A stretch of DNA of 6,658 nucleotides, taken from positions 1-6,658 of the forward strand of contig CAYNGH010000177.1 of the NCBI GenBank assembly GCA_964396845.1, written 5' to 3'. This document shows positions 1-6,513 of this stretch, piece by piece (position 1 is the first letter of the stretch; each line of letters starts with the position of its first letter). The DNA is from CAYNGH01 sp964396845. GTDB taxonomy: Bacteria > Vulcanimicrobiota > JAJTBE01 > CAYNGH01. The position numbers and the translations under genes are program-made. The notes beneath the pieces were generated by a model that saw nothing but the letters and a program-made list of their open reading frames with translations, was not told the DNA's origin and searched no databases.

Positions 1-1686
1 TATCATGTCGGCATAGTCACTGTGACGATCAGCAATGGGGAGTATCTTCACCTGCACCGGCGAGAGCCACAGGGGAAATGCCCCGCCGAAATGCTCCACC
101 AGACAGCCGAAGAACCTTTCCATGGAACCCCACAGGGCCCGGTGAACCATCACGCACTGGTGTTCCGCGCCGTCAGCCCCGATATATGTCACATTGAACC
201 GCCGGGCAAGGTTGAAATCAAACTGGATAGTAGGCCCCTGCCAGTGACGGCCCAGGGCATCCCTGAGCTTTATGTCGATTTTAGGGCCGTAAAATACTGC
301 CCCTCCCTCATCCACCTGGAAGGGAAGGCTTTCTTCCTTCAGGGCAGTCTGCAATGTCGCCTCGGCCCGATCCCATTCCTCGGGAGTGCCGGCATATTTA
401 TCGGGCCGGGTGGAGAGAAAAATATCCATGTTCTCGAACCCCATGGATTTGACCATAAATATGGCAAAATTCACCGTGCGGATCATCTCGTCTTTTAACT
501 GTTCCGGAGTGCAGAAAATATGGGCGTCATCCTGAGTGAATCCCCGAACCCGCAACAGTCCGTGAAGAACCCCGGATCGTTCATATCGATATACGGTCCC
601 TAACTCTGCCCAGCGAAGGGGAAGCTCTCGATATGAACGTTTTTTTGTCTTGTATATGAGAATGTGGAAAGGGCAGTTCATAGGCTTCAGGATATATTCC
701 TGACCGTCTATGTCGATGGGGGAGTACATGTTTTCCCGGTAGAATCCCAGGTGTCCCGATGTTTCCCACAGCACCGACCGGGCAATGTGAGGGGTGATGC
801 AGAATTGATATCCCCGCTGGAGGTGTTCTTTTTTCCAGAACTCCTCCATGAGGTAACGGATCATTGCTCCTTTGGGATGCCAATATACAAGCCCCGGGCC
901 TCCTTCGTCGTGGAAGGAGAAAAGATCCAGTTCTTTTCCCAGTCGTCGATGATCCCGCAGGCGGGCTTCCTCCAGCCTCTGCAGGTGTTGGGCCAGCTCT
1001 TCTTTTGTGTCAAAGGCGGTGCCGTATATCCGCTGGAGCATTTGGTTCTTCTCGTTTCCCCGCCAGTATGCCCCGGCAACCTCCAGGAGCTTGAAGGCTT
1101 TAATCTTCCCCGTTGAAGGAATATGAGGCCCCCGGCACAGATCAACAAAATCACCGCAGGAATAAAGAGATACTGACTTGGTTCCATGCTCTCGGATTAA
1201 ATCCTCGATAAGCTCCACCTTGTATTTTTCGCCGGATTCCCTGAACCGCTTCAAAGCTTCCTCCACGGGAATAACTTCCCGCACGAAAGGCTTGTTCTCC
1301 TTGACAATCCGCTTCATTTCCTTTTCTATTTTTGTCAAATCTTCCGGTACAAAGGGTTCTTTTTTATCAAAATCATAATAAAAGCCTGATTCGATGGAAG
1401 GGCCGATGGTTACCTGAACATCGGGGAAAATTCTCTTTACCGCCGAGGCCATCACATGGGATGTGCTGTGGCGAAGAATCTCCAGCCCTGCTGGATCCTG
1501 GGGTGTGATTACTCTGATCCGGGCATCCTTTTGGATTTTTGCTGATAGATCAGATGCCACACCGTCAATTTCAACGGCAATGGCTTGTTTTAACAGCTTT
1601 TTGTCCATGGCTTTCAGGGCTTCTGATACTGTAATTTCCGGCTCTGCCTGAATCTCATGGTCACAGCATCTGATTGTAATACTCAT
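1..1686 (-). CDS. thrS: Threonyl-tRNA synthetase, 3'-truncated by the window edge
   Basis: Cytoplasmic class II synthetase that charges tRNA(Thr) and edits Ser-tRNA(Thr). The frame is open from ATG 1686 to the window edge, 562 codons, against about 640 in E. coli. The N-terminal TGS domain covers about residues 1-62. The editing domain follows, with HSTSH (H73, H77) and CRGPH (C184, H188), all the usual editing-site residues. The catalytic core has KPMNCPFH, motif 2 around AELGTVYRYERSG, RGFTQDDAHIF and motif 3 HRALWGSMERF. The three zinc ligands are present as C338, H389 and H515, each four residues later than in E. coli. The sequence stops just inside the anticodon-binding domain (PVQVKILPIADRH), so about 80 residues are missing. 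The start is fixed by AGGAGG at 1691-1696. The gene is transcribed divergently from the nucleotidase. Nothing suggests a frameshift or a lost function. Confidence 0.97.
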   Translation of the reverse strand, partial: MSITIRCCDHEIQAEPEITVSEALKAMDKKLLKQAIAVEIDGVASDLSAKIQKDARIRVITPQDPAGLEILRHSTSHVMASAVKRIFPDVQVTIGPSIESGFYYDFDKKEPFVPEDLTKIEKEMKRIVKENKPFVREVIPVEEALKRFRESGEKYKVELIEDLIREHGTKSVSLYSCGDFVDLCRGPHIPSTGKIKAFKLLEVAGAYWRGNEKNQMLQRIYGTAFDTKEELAQHLQRLEEARLRDHRRLGKELDLFSFHDEGGPGLVYWHPKGAMIRYLMEEFWKKEHLQRGYQFCITPHIARSVLWETSGHLGFYRENMYSPIDIDGQEYILKPMNCPFHILIYKTKKRSYRELPLRWAELGTVYRYERSGVLHGLLRVRGFTQDDAHIFCTPEQLKDEMIRTVNFAIFMVKSMGFENMDIFLSTRPDKYAGTPEEWDRAEATLQTALKEESLPFQVDEGGAVFYGPKIDIKLRDALGRHWQGPTIQFDFNLARRFNVTYIGADGAEHQCVMVHRALWGSMERFFGCLVEHFGGAFPLWLSPVQVKILPIADRHSDYADMI

Positions 1687-1778
1687 GTTGCCTCCTGATA
1701 TGTATCCCTCAGGTTGTCGCCAGCTTCTGGAAAGACTTTTCTCTGCAGTCGTTCCTAACGGGGACAACGGGCAAGGTT
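1687..1778 (-). promoter_or_regulatory. thrS 5' leader with possible multi-branch fold
   Basis: On the minus strand GTTGTC (1763-1768) can pair with GACAAC (1713-1718). These six base pairs enclose three short hairpins: GTT/AAC with a 3-nt loop (1751-1759), GACT/AGTC (1734-1750) and CCAG/CTGG with a 3-nt loop (1720-1730). A closing stem with three arms is reminiscent of a tRNA-like control element, and E. coli ThrRS is known to repress its own mRNA by binding a tRNA-like leader. The stems are short, no arm shows a clear threonine anticodon loop, and chance folding cannot be excluded. No T-box hallmark (specifier stem, GGTGG box, terminator) is present. Confidence 0.3.
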
Positions 1779-1784
1779 TTCAAA

Positions 1785-1813
1785 ATAATACCATGGATGG
1801 GAATATTTGTCCA
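1785..1813 (-). promoter_or_regulatory. Predicted sigma-70-type promoter of thrS
   Basis: Read on the minus strand, TGGACA (1808-1813) and TATTAT (1785-1790) are separated by exactly 17 bp, one mismatch from consensus in each box. Transcription would start near 1778, giving a thrS leader of about 90 nt. The boxes are seen in the sequence; promoter activity is inferred. Confidence 0.5.
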
Positions 1814-1834
1814 CAGGATTTATTATGAGGCAAA

Positions 1835-1855
1835 ATGTTAACGAAGTGTTAACAT
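1835..1855. promoter_or_regulatory. Perfect 8+8 bp palindrome, candidate operator
   Basis: ATGTTAAC (1835-1842) and GTTAACAT (1848-1855) are exact reverse complements separated by 5 nt. Each arm contains the self-palindromic hexamer GTTAAC, and the two hexamers start 11 bp apart, about one helical turn, so they face the same side of the DNA. The element lies between the thrS promoter and the nucleotidase gene, upstream of the TATAAT at 1891. It looks like the site of a dimeric repressor or activator. The half-site resembles the Rex operator (TTGTTAA-N4-TTAACAA), but the spacing between TGTTAA and TTAACA is 7 rather than 4, so I do not assign it to Rex. Confidence 0.5.
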
Positions 1856-1890
1856 GTGGTCAAGTTGTGGATCATCTGGCCTCCATGTAG

Positions 1891-1896
1891 TATAAT
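1891..1896 (+). promoter_or_regulatory. Exact TATAAT, possible -10 of the nucleotidase gene
   Basis: A perfect -10 hexamer lies on the plus strand just upstream of the nucleotidase gene. The -35 side is weak: TTGTGG at 1865-1870 would leave a 20-bp spacer, and the region 17 bp upstream reads TGGATC. The block that begins inside it, ATAATGACAATGG, recurs at the -10 of the riboswitch promoter (5399-5411), which supports a promoter role. If it is real, transcripts start near 1903 and the coding start must lie downstream of the ATG codons at 1895 and 1901. A second exact TATAAT lies at 1990-1995. Confidence 0.35.
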
Positions 1897-3619
1897 GACA
1901 ATGGCAGGATGTGCCTGTTGTCGAAGCTGGAAGGGGTGCAGTTTCCGGAGCAATGACAGTGGCCGTGATGATGGACACTGCAGTTTGCTTATAATCCTGC
2001 TGGGAGTTTTTTTGCTCATGGATATTCACTCAAACAAGATTTCCAACAGTCCTGGGAAGATAAAACCCCCGGGGCCATATACATCACCGACCATCGACGA
2101 TGTTAAGCTTCCTGTTGACAGTCTTGTTCAAACCGCCAATATATCTGGCCATGATGTCAGCAAGATAACCATCCTTCATACCAACGACATTCACGGACAC
2201 ATGGATCCCCAGATCAGTGATGGGTTTGAACGGGGAGGCATAGCCAACCTCGGCGCCACCATAAGCCGGGAGCGGGATGAAAACCCCGGAGGGACACTGG
2301 TCCTCGACGGCGGTGATATATCTTCCGGCGGCCCTGTGTCGGATCATTTCAAGACCATCCCCATGGTGGAAACCATGAACCAGATAGGCTACGATGCCAT
2401 GGTCATCGGAAACCACGAGATGGACTATGGTATTGACGCCTTTACTGATGTCACGCGAAAAGCTGAGTTTCCGATTCTCTCCGCCAACACCCGCTACCTG
2501 GATGATGAATCTGTCAGTCCCCGGATACAGCCTTATGTCATAAAAGAAGTATCCGGGAAAAAAATAGGCATTCTGGGCCTTACCACCCCCGACACCAAAG
2601 AGCTGATACCCCTGGCGGACAAAGATCGAGTAGAGTTTTACGATGCCCGGGAAACCGCCCTCCAGACAATACCTCTGATGAAGGAAGAAGGCGCGGAACT
2701 TGTTGTGGTGCTGTCCCACATGGGGATTGACCGGGACCGGGAGCTGGCACAAAATGTCCCGGGAATTGATGTCATCATCGGCGGTCATTCCCATACCGAC
2801 ATGGAAAGCCACGAGGTTATCAACAATACCGCCATTCATCAGGCAGGCAAATTCGGCAGAAGCCTCGGACGGCTGGACATAAGCCTTAAGACCGGCGATG
2901 GCGGGGCTAAGGTTGTGGATGTTCAATCCCGAAACATCCCCGTCACCTGCAAGTTAGAACCGGATCGCCAGGTGATGAGCATATTCAAGAGTTATTCCGG
3001 CAGGCTGGAAAACACCTTTAATCGTGTGATTGGCCGATCCATGGTGGATCTGGATCAGCGGGACCCCCGCCAGTGGAAGGAAGAATCCCGGCTGGCAAAC
3101 TTTATAACTGATACCATGCGGAATTATATGAAGGCGGATATTTGTCTTCTGAGTCCTGCAGGTTTCAGGAGCAATATTTACCGGGGCAAGGTGAAGGCAG
3201 GCCAGATAAACCAGCTTTTCCCCTTTGAAGACAACATGACAGCCATCGATCTGAAGGGGAAAGATATAAAAACAGCCATGGATGCGCTGATTTCCGGCCC
3301 TGCCAAGGGGCTGGCGGTATCGGGTCTGCGGGTTGTCATCGACACAACAAAACCAGCGGGACAACGGGTAGAGAATGTGTTCACCGCCGACGGGAAACCC
3401 TTAGAGGATGATAAAACATACCGGGTGGCCACCAGAGGAAGTTTCGCCAATGGCATCCTGGGCCTTGATGTTTTGACCCGCCACGAAAACCGCCGGGATT
3501 CCGCGGGGTCCTTCCGGGATATTCTCACAGAACGTTTTGAAAAGGGCGGTCCTGCATATTCCACCCTGGACGGCCGTATCGTGAACCTCGACCTGAGGCC
3601 GGAGCATACCCTTTCATAG
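1895..3619 (+). CDS. 5'-nucleotidase / UshA-family metallophosphoesterase
   Basis: Binuclear-metal phosphoesterase of the UshA/CpdB type; members hydrolyse nucleotides or 2',3'-cyclic nucleotides, normally outside the cytoplasm. With ATG 1895 the product has 574 residues. A hydrophobic stretch (about 30-42, LLIILLGVFLL) and a Pro-rich linker (54-66) suggest an N-terminal anchor or uncleaved signal. The catalytic domain (about 90-332) has NDIHGH (D98, H100), D141 in LDGGD, GNHEMD (N173, H174, D177), LSHMG (H275) and GGHSHT (H298, H300). The metal ligands and the His/Asp catalytic pair are thus present. The substrate domain (about 367-565) has SPAGFR where NxGGxR is usual and lacks GGDGY, so specificity is open. 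The start is uncertain: GTG 1856, ATG 1895, ATG 1901, TTG 1985 and ATG 2018 are in frame, and only 2018 has a GGGAG (2002-2006) upstream. I chose 1895 to keep a charged region before the hydrophobic segment. Confidence 0.88.
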   Translation: MTMAGCACCRSWKGCSFRSNDSGRDDGHCSLLIILLGVFLLMDIHSNKISNSPGKIKPPGPYTSPTIDDVKLPVDSLVQTANISGHDVSKITILHTNDIHGHMDPQISDGFERGGIANLGATISRERDENPGGTLVLDGGDISSGGPVSDHFKTIPMVETMNQIGYDAMVIGNHEMDYGIDAFTDVTRKAEFPILSANTRYLDDESVSPRIQPYVIKEVSGKKIGILGLTTPDTKELIPLADKDRVEFYDARETALQTIPLMKEEGAELVVVLSHMGIDRDRELAQNVPGIDVIIGGHSHTDMESHEVINNTAIHQAGKFGRSLGRLDISLKTGDGGAKVVDVQSRNIPVTCKLEPDRQVMSIFKSYSGRLENTFNRVIGRSMVDLDQRDPRQWKEESRLANFITDTMRNYMKADICLLSPAGFRSNIYRGKVKAGQINQLFPFEDNMTAIDLKGKDIKTAMDALISGPAKGLAVSGLRVVIDTTKPAGQRVENVFTADGKPLEDDKTYRVATRGSFANGILGLDVLTRHENRRDSAGSFRDILTERFEKGGPAYSTLDGRIVNLDLRPEHTLS

Positions 3620-3669
3620 GGCAATTATTCAGCTTACCGCCGGGTTGCCGGTTCTTGCAATATCACTTA

Positions 3670-5292
3670 TCACTTGAAGAATATGGGGCTGAATATGGCC
3701 CACATCACCAGGACCAGGGCTACAAGACCAGCACTCAGGGCAAAGTTGAGCCTGAATTCCCTCCTGTCCGGGGCAGTTTTTATAGGTTTTTCATCTTTCG
3801 ATTTTGGTTCGAAGATTTCCATGTTCTTTTCTGACGGTGGCGGTGTGGCGAGGCTCACTGCTATCATCACGGCTACGGATATGATAAACAGGATGATGGC
3901 AAAATGGAGGAAGTTGATATTGGCAAAGGCAACCATGGCCGGTGCGGTAATCCAGCCCGCCTTTACCCCGATCTCAACCACAAAGCGGAACGCTCCGATG
4001 ACAAACCCGGAAATAAGGGCGGAAAAAGCTCCCTGTCCGTTGATGCGCCGCCAGCTAATCCCCAGAATGAAGGCTGCTGCAATGGGCGGTGATATGTATG
4101 CCTGAACCGACTGGAGGTAAACAAATACCTGATCGCTGATATAACCGATGAAGGGAAGCCACGCCAGTCCCACCAGCACCAGTCCCACGGTGGACACCTG
4201 CCCTGCCCGGACCAGCTCTTTTTCTGTGGCATCGGGGCGGTATTTTTTGTAGAAATCCATCACCACAAGGGTGGAGCTGGAATTAAACACGCTGGAAAGA
4301 CTGCTCATAAGCGCCGCCAATAGCGCGGCCACCACCAGTCCCTTGATTCCTGGAGGCAACAGGGTGTCAACCATTTTGGCGTAGATTTCATCGGGTTTTG
4401 TGCCGGGGAAAAGTATTGAGCCGGCAATCCCGGGAAGAACCAGTATGAATACCGGCAGGATCTTGAGGAAGCCGGCAAAAATCGTGGCCCGCCGGGCATC
4501 GGATATGTTGCTGGCCGCCAGGGTCCTCTGGACGATCATCTGATCAGTGCACCAGTACCATATACCCAGGATCGGCGCGCCAAACAGGATCCCCGTCCAG
4601 GGGAATTCTGGATGGGAAACTGATTTCCACAAGTTGAAAAATGCCGGATCTGCAGCGCTCATCATTGCGGTAACTCCCCCCACCCGGCCTATTGCCAGGG
4701 TCGTGAGGATAATCGCCCCGCCTATGAGAATGAAAGCCTGGAAAAAGTCGGTGTAAACCACAGCCCGCAGTCCGCCGAATATGGTGTAGGCACCTGTGGC
4801 CACCAGCAGGACGATGGCCCCCAGCCATATATTCCATTTGAGGATGACATTCAGCACCAGCGCCCCTGCATATATGGCCACGCTTACTTTGGTGAAAACA
4901 TATGCAATCAGGCTGATGGCGGAAAGATATGTCCGGCACCGGGAGTTGAACCGCTTCTCCAGAAACTCGGGCATGGTGAAAACTCCGTTGCGGAGATAAA
5001 AGGGGACAAAGACCCATCCCAAAAGGAGCAGGATGAAGCAGGCAAGCCATTCAAACTGTCCCACCGCAAGACCGCTGGCTGCCCCGGACCCGGCAAGGCC
5101 GATGAAATGCTCTGCGGAAATGTTGCTGGCAAAAAGACTGGCTCCGATGGCCATCCAGCCGATAGACCCGCCCCCGAGAAAGTATGACTTGCTGTCGGTG
5201 AGGCTTTTCTTGCTGGACCACCAGCCTATTCCCGCAACTCCGGTAAAGTAAAGGATAATGAATACCAGGTCAATGGTGTGCAGATTGCCCAT
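3670..5292 (-). CDS. Sodium/solute symporter, SGLT-like (SSS family)
   Basis: Inner-membrane carrier of 540 residues with many hydrophobic segments, about 14 by analogy with SGLTs, expected to couple Na+ entry to uptake of a sugar or similar polyol. The segment NISAEHFIGLAGSG (57-70), then FEW (80-82), WYWCTDQ (245-251), GFLKILP (274-280) and LMSSLSSVFNSS (328-339) follow the vSGLT/human SGLT pattern. Na2-site residues of vSGLT (A62, I65, A361, S364, S365) correspond to A55, I58, A327, S330 and S331. Sugar-site positions are matched by E81, K277 and Q394, with H62 as in human SGLT1 (Gln in vSGLT). A charged loop (about 485-512) precedes the last membrane segment, with the extreme C-terminus after it. 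AAAGGGG at 5300-5306 supports ATG 5292. The gene stands alone, convergent with the nucleotidase and divergent from the B12 operon. The substrate cannot be fixed; inositol or another sugar is also possible. Confidence 0.93.
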   Translation of the reverse strand: MGNLHTIDLVFIILYFTGVAGIGWWSSKKSLTDSKSYFLGGGSIGWMAIGASLFASNISAEHFIGLAGSGAASGLAVGQFEWLACFILLLLGWVFVPFYLRNGVFTMPEFLEKRFNSRCRTYLSAISLIAYVFTKVSVAIYAGALVLNVILKWNIWLGAIVLLVATGAYTIFGGLRAVVYTDFFQAFILIGGAIILTTLAIGRVGGVTAMMSAADPAFFNLWKSVSHPEFPWTGILFGAPILGIWYWCTDQMIVQRTLAASNISDARRATIFAGFLKILPVFILVLPGIAGSILFPGTKPDEIYAKMVDTLLPPGIKGLVVAALLAALMSSLSSVFNSSSTLVVMDFYKKYRPDATEKELVRAGQVSTVGLVLVGLAWLPFIGYISDQVFVYLQSVQAYISPPIAAAFILGISWRRINGQGAFSALISGFVIGAFRFVVEIGVKAGWITAPAMVAFANINFLHFAIILFIISVAVMIAVSLATPPPSEKNMEIFEPKSKDEKPIKTAPDRREFRLNFALSAGLVALVLVMWAIFSPIFFK

Positions 5293-5371
5293 GTTTTGTC
5301 CCCTTTATCGGTATCAGATTTTATTTAAACATTTCGAAAAAGCATTTGCTTAACCCTCTTTTATATTATTC

Positions 5372-5400
5372 TTGCCATTGGGGGTAATTTGGGATATAAT
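5372..5400 (+). promoter_or_regulatory. Sigma-70-type promoter of the riboswitch operon
   Basis: TTGCCA (5372-5377) and a perfect TATAAT (5395-5400) are separated by 17 bp. Transcription would begin near 5407, just before the riboswitch P1 stem, leaving a leader of about 237 nt before the first gene. The position relative to the RNA element makes this the most convincing promoter in the window. Confidence 0.75.
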
Positions 5401-5410
5401 AATGACAATG

Positions 5411-5554
5411 GAAGCCTCTGGCCAGGGAAACCGGATTAACCGGTGCGGTGCCCGCCACTGTAAGTGGGGAGCACCCGGCACGATGCCACTGTCACACGAT
5501 GGGAAGGCGCCGGGTTGCGATGAACCACAGCCAGGAAACCTGCAGGGGGGCTTC
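5411..5554 (+). ncRNA. Cobalamin riboswitch aptamer
   Basis: The RNA has the conserved blocks of the cobalamin riboswitch class in the right order: AGGGAA (5424-5429), an ACCGG/CCGGT hairpin, GCCCGCCACTGTAA (about 5450-5463), GGGAAGGCG (5500-5508) and the B12 box AGCCAGGAAACCTGC (5529-5543). A nine-pair P1 stem closes it: GAAGCCTCT (5411-5419) with GGGGGCTTC (5546-5554), with two G-U pairs. The arm CACCCGGC (5472-5479)/GCCGGGTTG (5509-5517) is a well-paired peripheral helix. Such riboswitches bind adenosyl- or other cobalamins and usually switch off B12 transport or synthesis genes. The terminator right after it indicates transcriptional control of the genes at 5644 and 6497. Which cobalamin form is sensed cannot be read from the sequence. 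Confidence 0.93.
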
Positions 5555-5600
5555 TGCCGACAGGTCCCCGGGTCAGGGTCCGAGGCTTTTTCGCAAAAAG

Positions 5601-5629
5601 AACCTTGCCCATCCCGGCAGGGTTTTTTT
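5601..5629 (+). terminator. Intrinsic terminator of the cobalamin riboswitch
   Basis: AACCTTGCC (5601-5609) pairs with GGCAGGGTT (5616-5624) over nine pairs including one G-T, around a 6-nt loop. A run of seven T (5623-5629) forms the end of the stem and the tail. It sits between the aptamer and the ribosome binding site GAGGGAG (5631-5637), so termination here would prevent transcription of the operon when cobalamin is bound. A second hairpin, CTTTTT/AAAAAG around CGC (5586-5600), lies immediately upstream. A clear antiterminator pairing was not found by eye. Confidence 0.85.
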
Positions 5630-5643
5630 AGAGGGAGCGTTTT

Positions 5644-6513
5644 ATGGGGTTGATGGACAAACTCAAGGGGATTCCTCCCGGCGCAGTACATCTGGGCCCC
5701 TCTGCGGTGGAGGATCTGGTGGCCATGCTCACTTATTGGTATGGCATAGAGGCAGACCGCTGGATCAACTCCGAGGCATCCAGTTACCAGGTGACCATGC
5801 GGGTTTACAACTTTTTCGATGAATGGGCCCGGAGTGATTTTGCCCGGGAATTTCCCAGAGGCATCGAAGAATACCGCCGGGAGATGAATATTCAGCCCCT
5901 GGACGGCGAGGAGAGAGATTTTACCCGAACCCATCTTGAAGAGCGCACCCACAGTCCCGGGGGGGATTCCTCGGGTTCAGCGGGAATCAGCCGGAGAGCC
6001 TTCACCTGCCGGGTTCATATGCCCCTGGCCCACTGGCTTTATTTTACCGGAAACAATCGCTGGCAGGATTGTATCATCGACTTTCTTGTAGAATATCGAT
6101 CCTTTGGCAACAGGGAGCCGGAAAATCGGATCCGGGTGGATTTCATGATGGCGGACCCTTACAACCTTGCCATTACCGGATTTGCCAACAATAATAACCG
6201 CTTTGTTGACTACTGGTTCCTTCAGGAAGGATTGCTGGTTTTCCGGGAGATTGAAGAAATGATCCGGGAGAAGCACCGGGAAGGTGATCTGAAGAAATAT
6301 TTTACATACCTGCCTGATAACTGGATAATGTATCCCTGCGAAACTCCCGAGGATGCCATGATCCTCGAAGGTATCTGCCAGGGTTTGAAACTTCCTGCCC
6401 GGAGTCAGGAAAACTTTGTTAAATTTCAGCTGGACAGTGTGGATTTGCCGGGGCTTATAAGTTATTTCCGCTGGGGACTTCCCCAGGGGATATTCAATGA
6501 AACCGGGGATTAG
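5644..6513 (+). CDS. Unrecognised protein, first gene of the B12-riboswitch operon
   Basis: I do not recognise this 289-residue protein. It has no signal peptide or membrane segment and looks soluble and cytoplasmic. It is rich in aromatic residues (eight Trp: 32, 40, 61, 131, 140, 191, 227, 277). A Gly/Ser-rich, probably flexible linker (about 104-116) divides an N-terminal part (about 1-100, including YQVTMRVYNFFDEWARSDF) from a C-terminal part (about 117-289, including HMPLAHWLYFTGNNRW, VDFMMADPYNLAITGF and RFVDYWFLQEGLLVFREIEEM). Cysteines (122, 143, 232, 245) and histidines are scattered, with no CxxC, P-loop or DxHxxG corrinoid-binding motif. AGGGAG at 5632-5637 with a 6-nt gap supports ATG 5644. 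It lies directly behind a cobalamin riboswitch and terminator and overlaps a probable corrinoid-transporter gene, so a role in corrinoid uptake or handling is inferred from context only. A B12-independent replacement function is the alternative. Confidence 0.9.
   Translation: MGLMDKLKGIPPGAVHLGPSAVEDLVAMLTYWYGIEADRWINSEASSYQVTMRVYNFFDEWARSDFAREFPRGIEEYRREMNIQPLDGEERDFTRTHLEERTHSPGGDSSGSAGISRRAFTCRVHMPLAHWLYFTGNNRWQDCIIDFLVEYRSFGNREPENRIRVDFMMADPYNLAITGFANNNNRFVDYWFLQEGLLVFREIEEMIREKHREGDLKKYFTYLPDNWIMYPCETPEDAMILEGICQGLKLPARSQENFVKFQLDSVDLPGLISYFRWGLPQGIFNETGD

Noticed and set aside
1687..1850. T-box riboswitch upstream of thrS
   Set aside because: The leader is only about 90 nt and has no T-box sequence, specifier loop or terminator hairpin with a T run.
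1807..1874. DnaA boxes (TTGTCCACA at 1807-1815 and TGTGGATCA at 1866-1874), possible origin
   Set aside because: Each has one mismatch to the consensus, there are only two, no AT-rich unwinding region is present and the neighbouring genes are not typical of an origin.
2084..2926. Long open frame on the minus strand inside the nucleotidase gene, 280 codons
   Set aside because: It is a shadow of a gene with clear metallophosphoesterase motifs, and its own translation shows no recognisable domain.
3640..3651. CCGG-GTTG-CCGG hairpin as a terminator between the convergent genes
   Set aside because: The stem is only four base pairs and neither side has a run of T.
5332..5351. TTTCGAAA palindrome and AAGC-ATTT-GCTT repeat upstream of the symporter
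   Set aside because: Both are short and A/T-rich, expected by chance in such a spacer, and no consistent minus-strand promoter could be placed around them.
5350..5952. Open frames on both strands across the riboswitch (5350-5952 minus, 5372-5653 and 5448-5822 plus)
   Set aside because: They run through the structured cobalamin aptamer and terminator, so the RNA element explains this DNA better.
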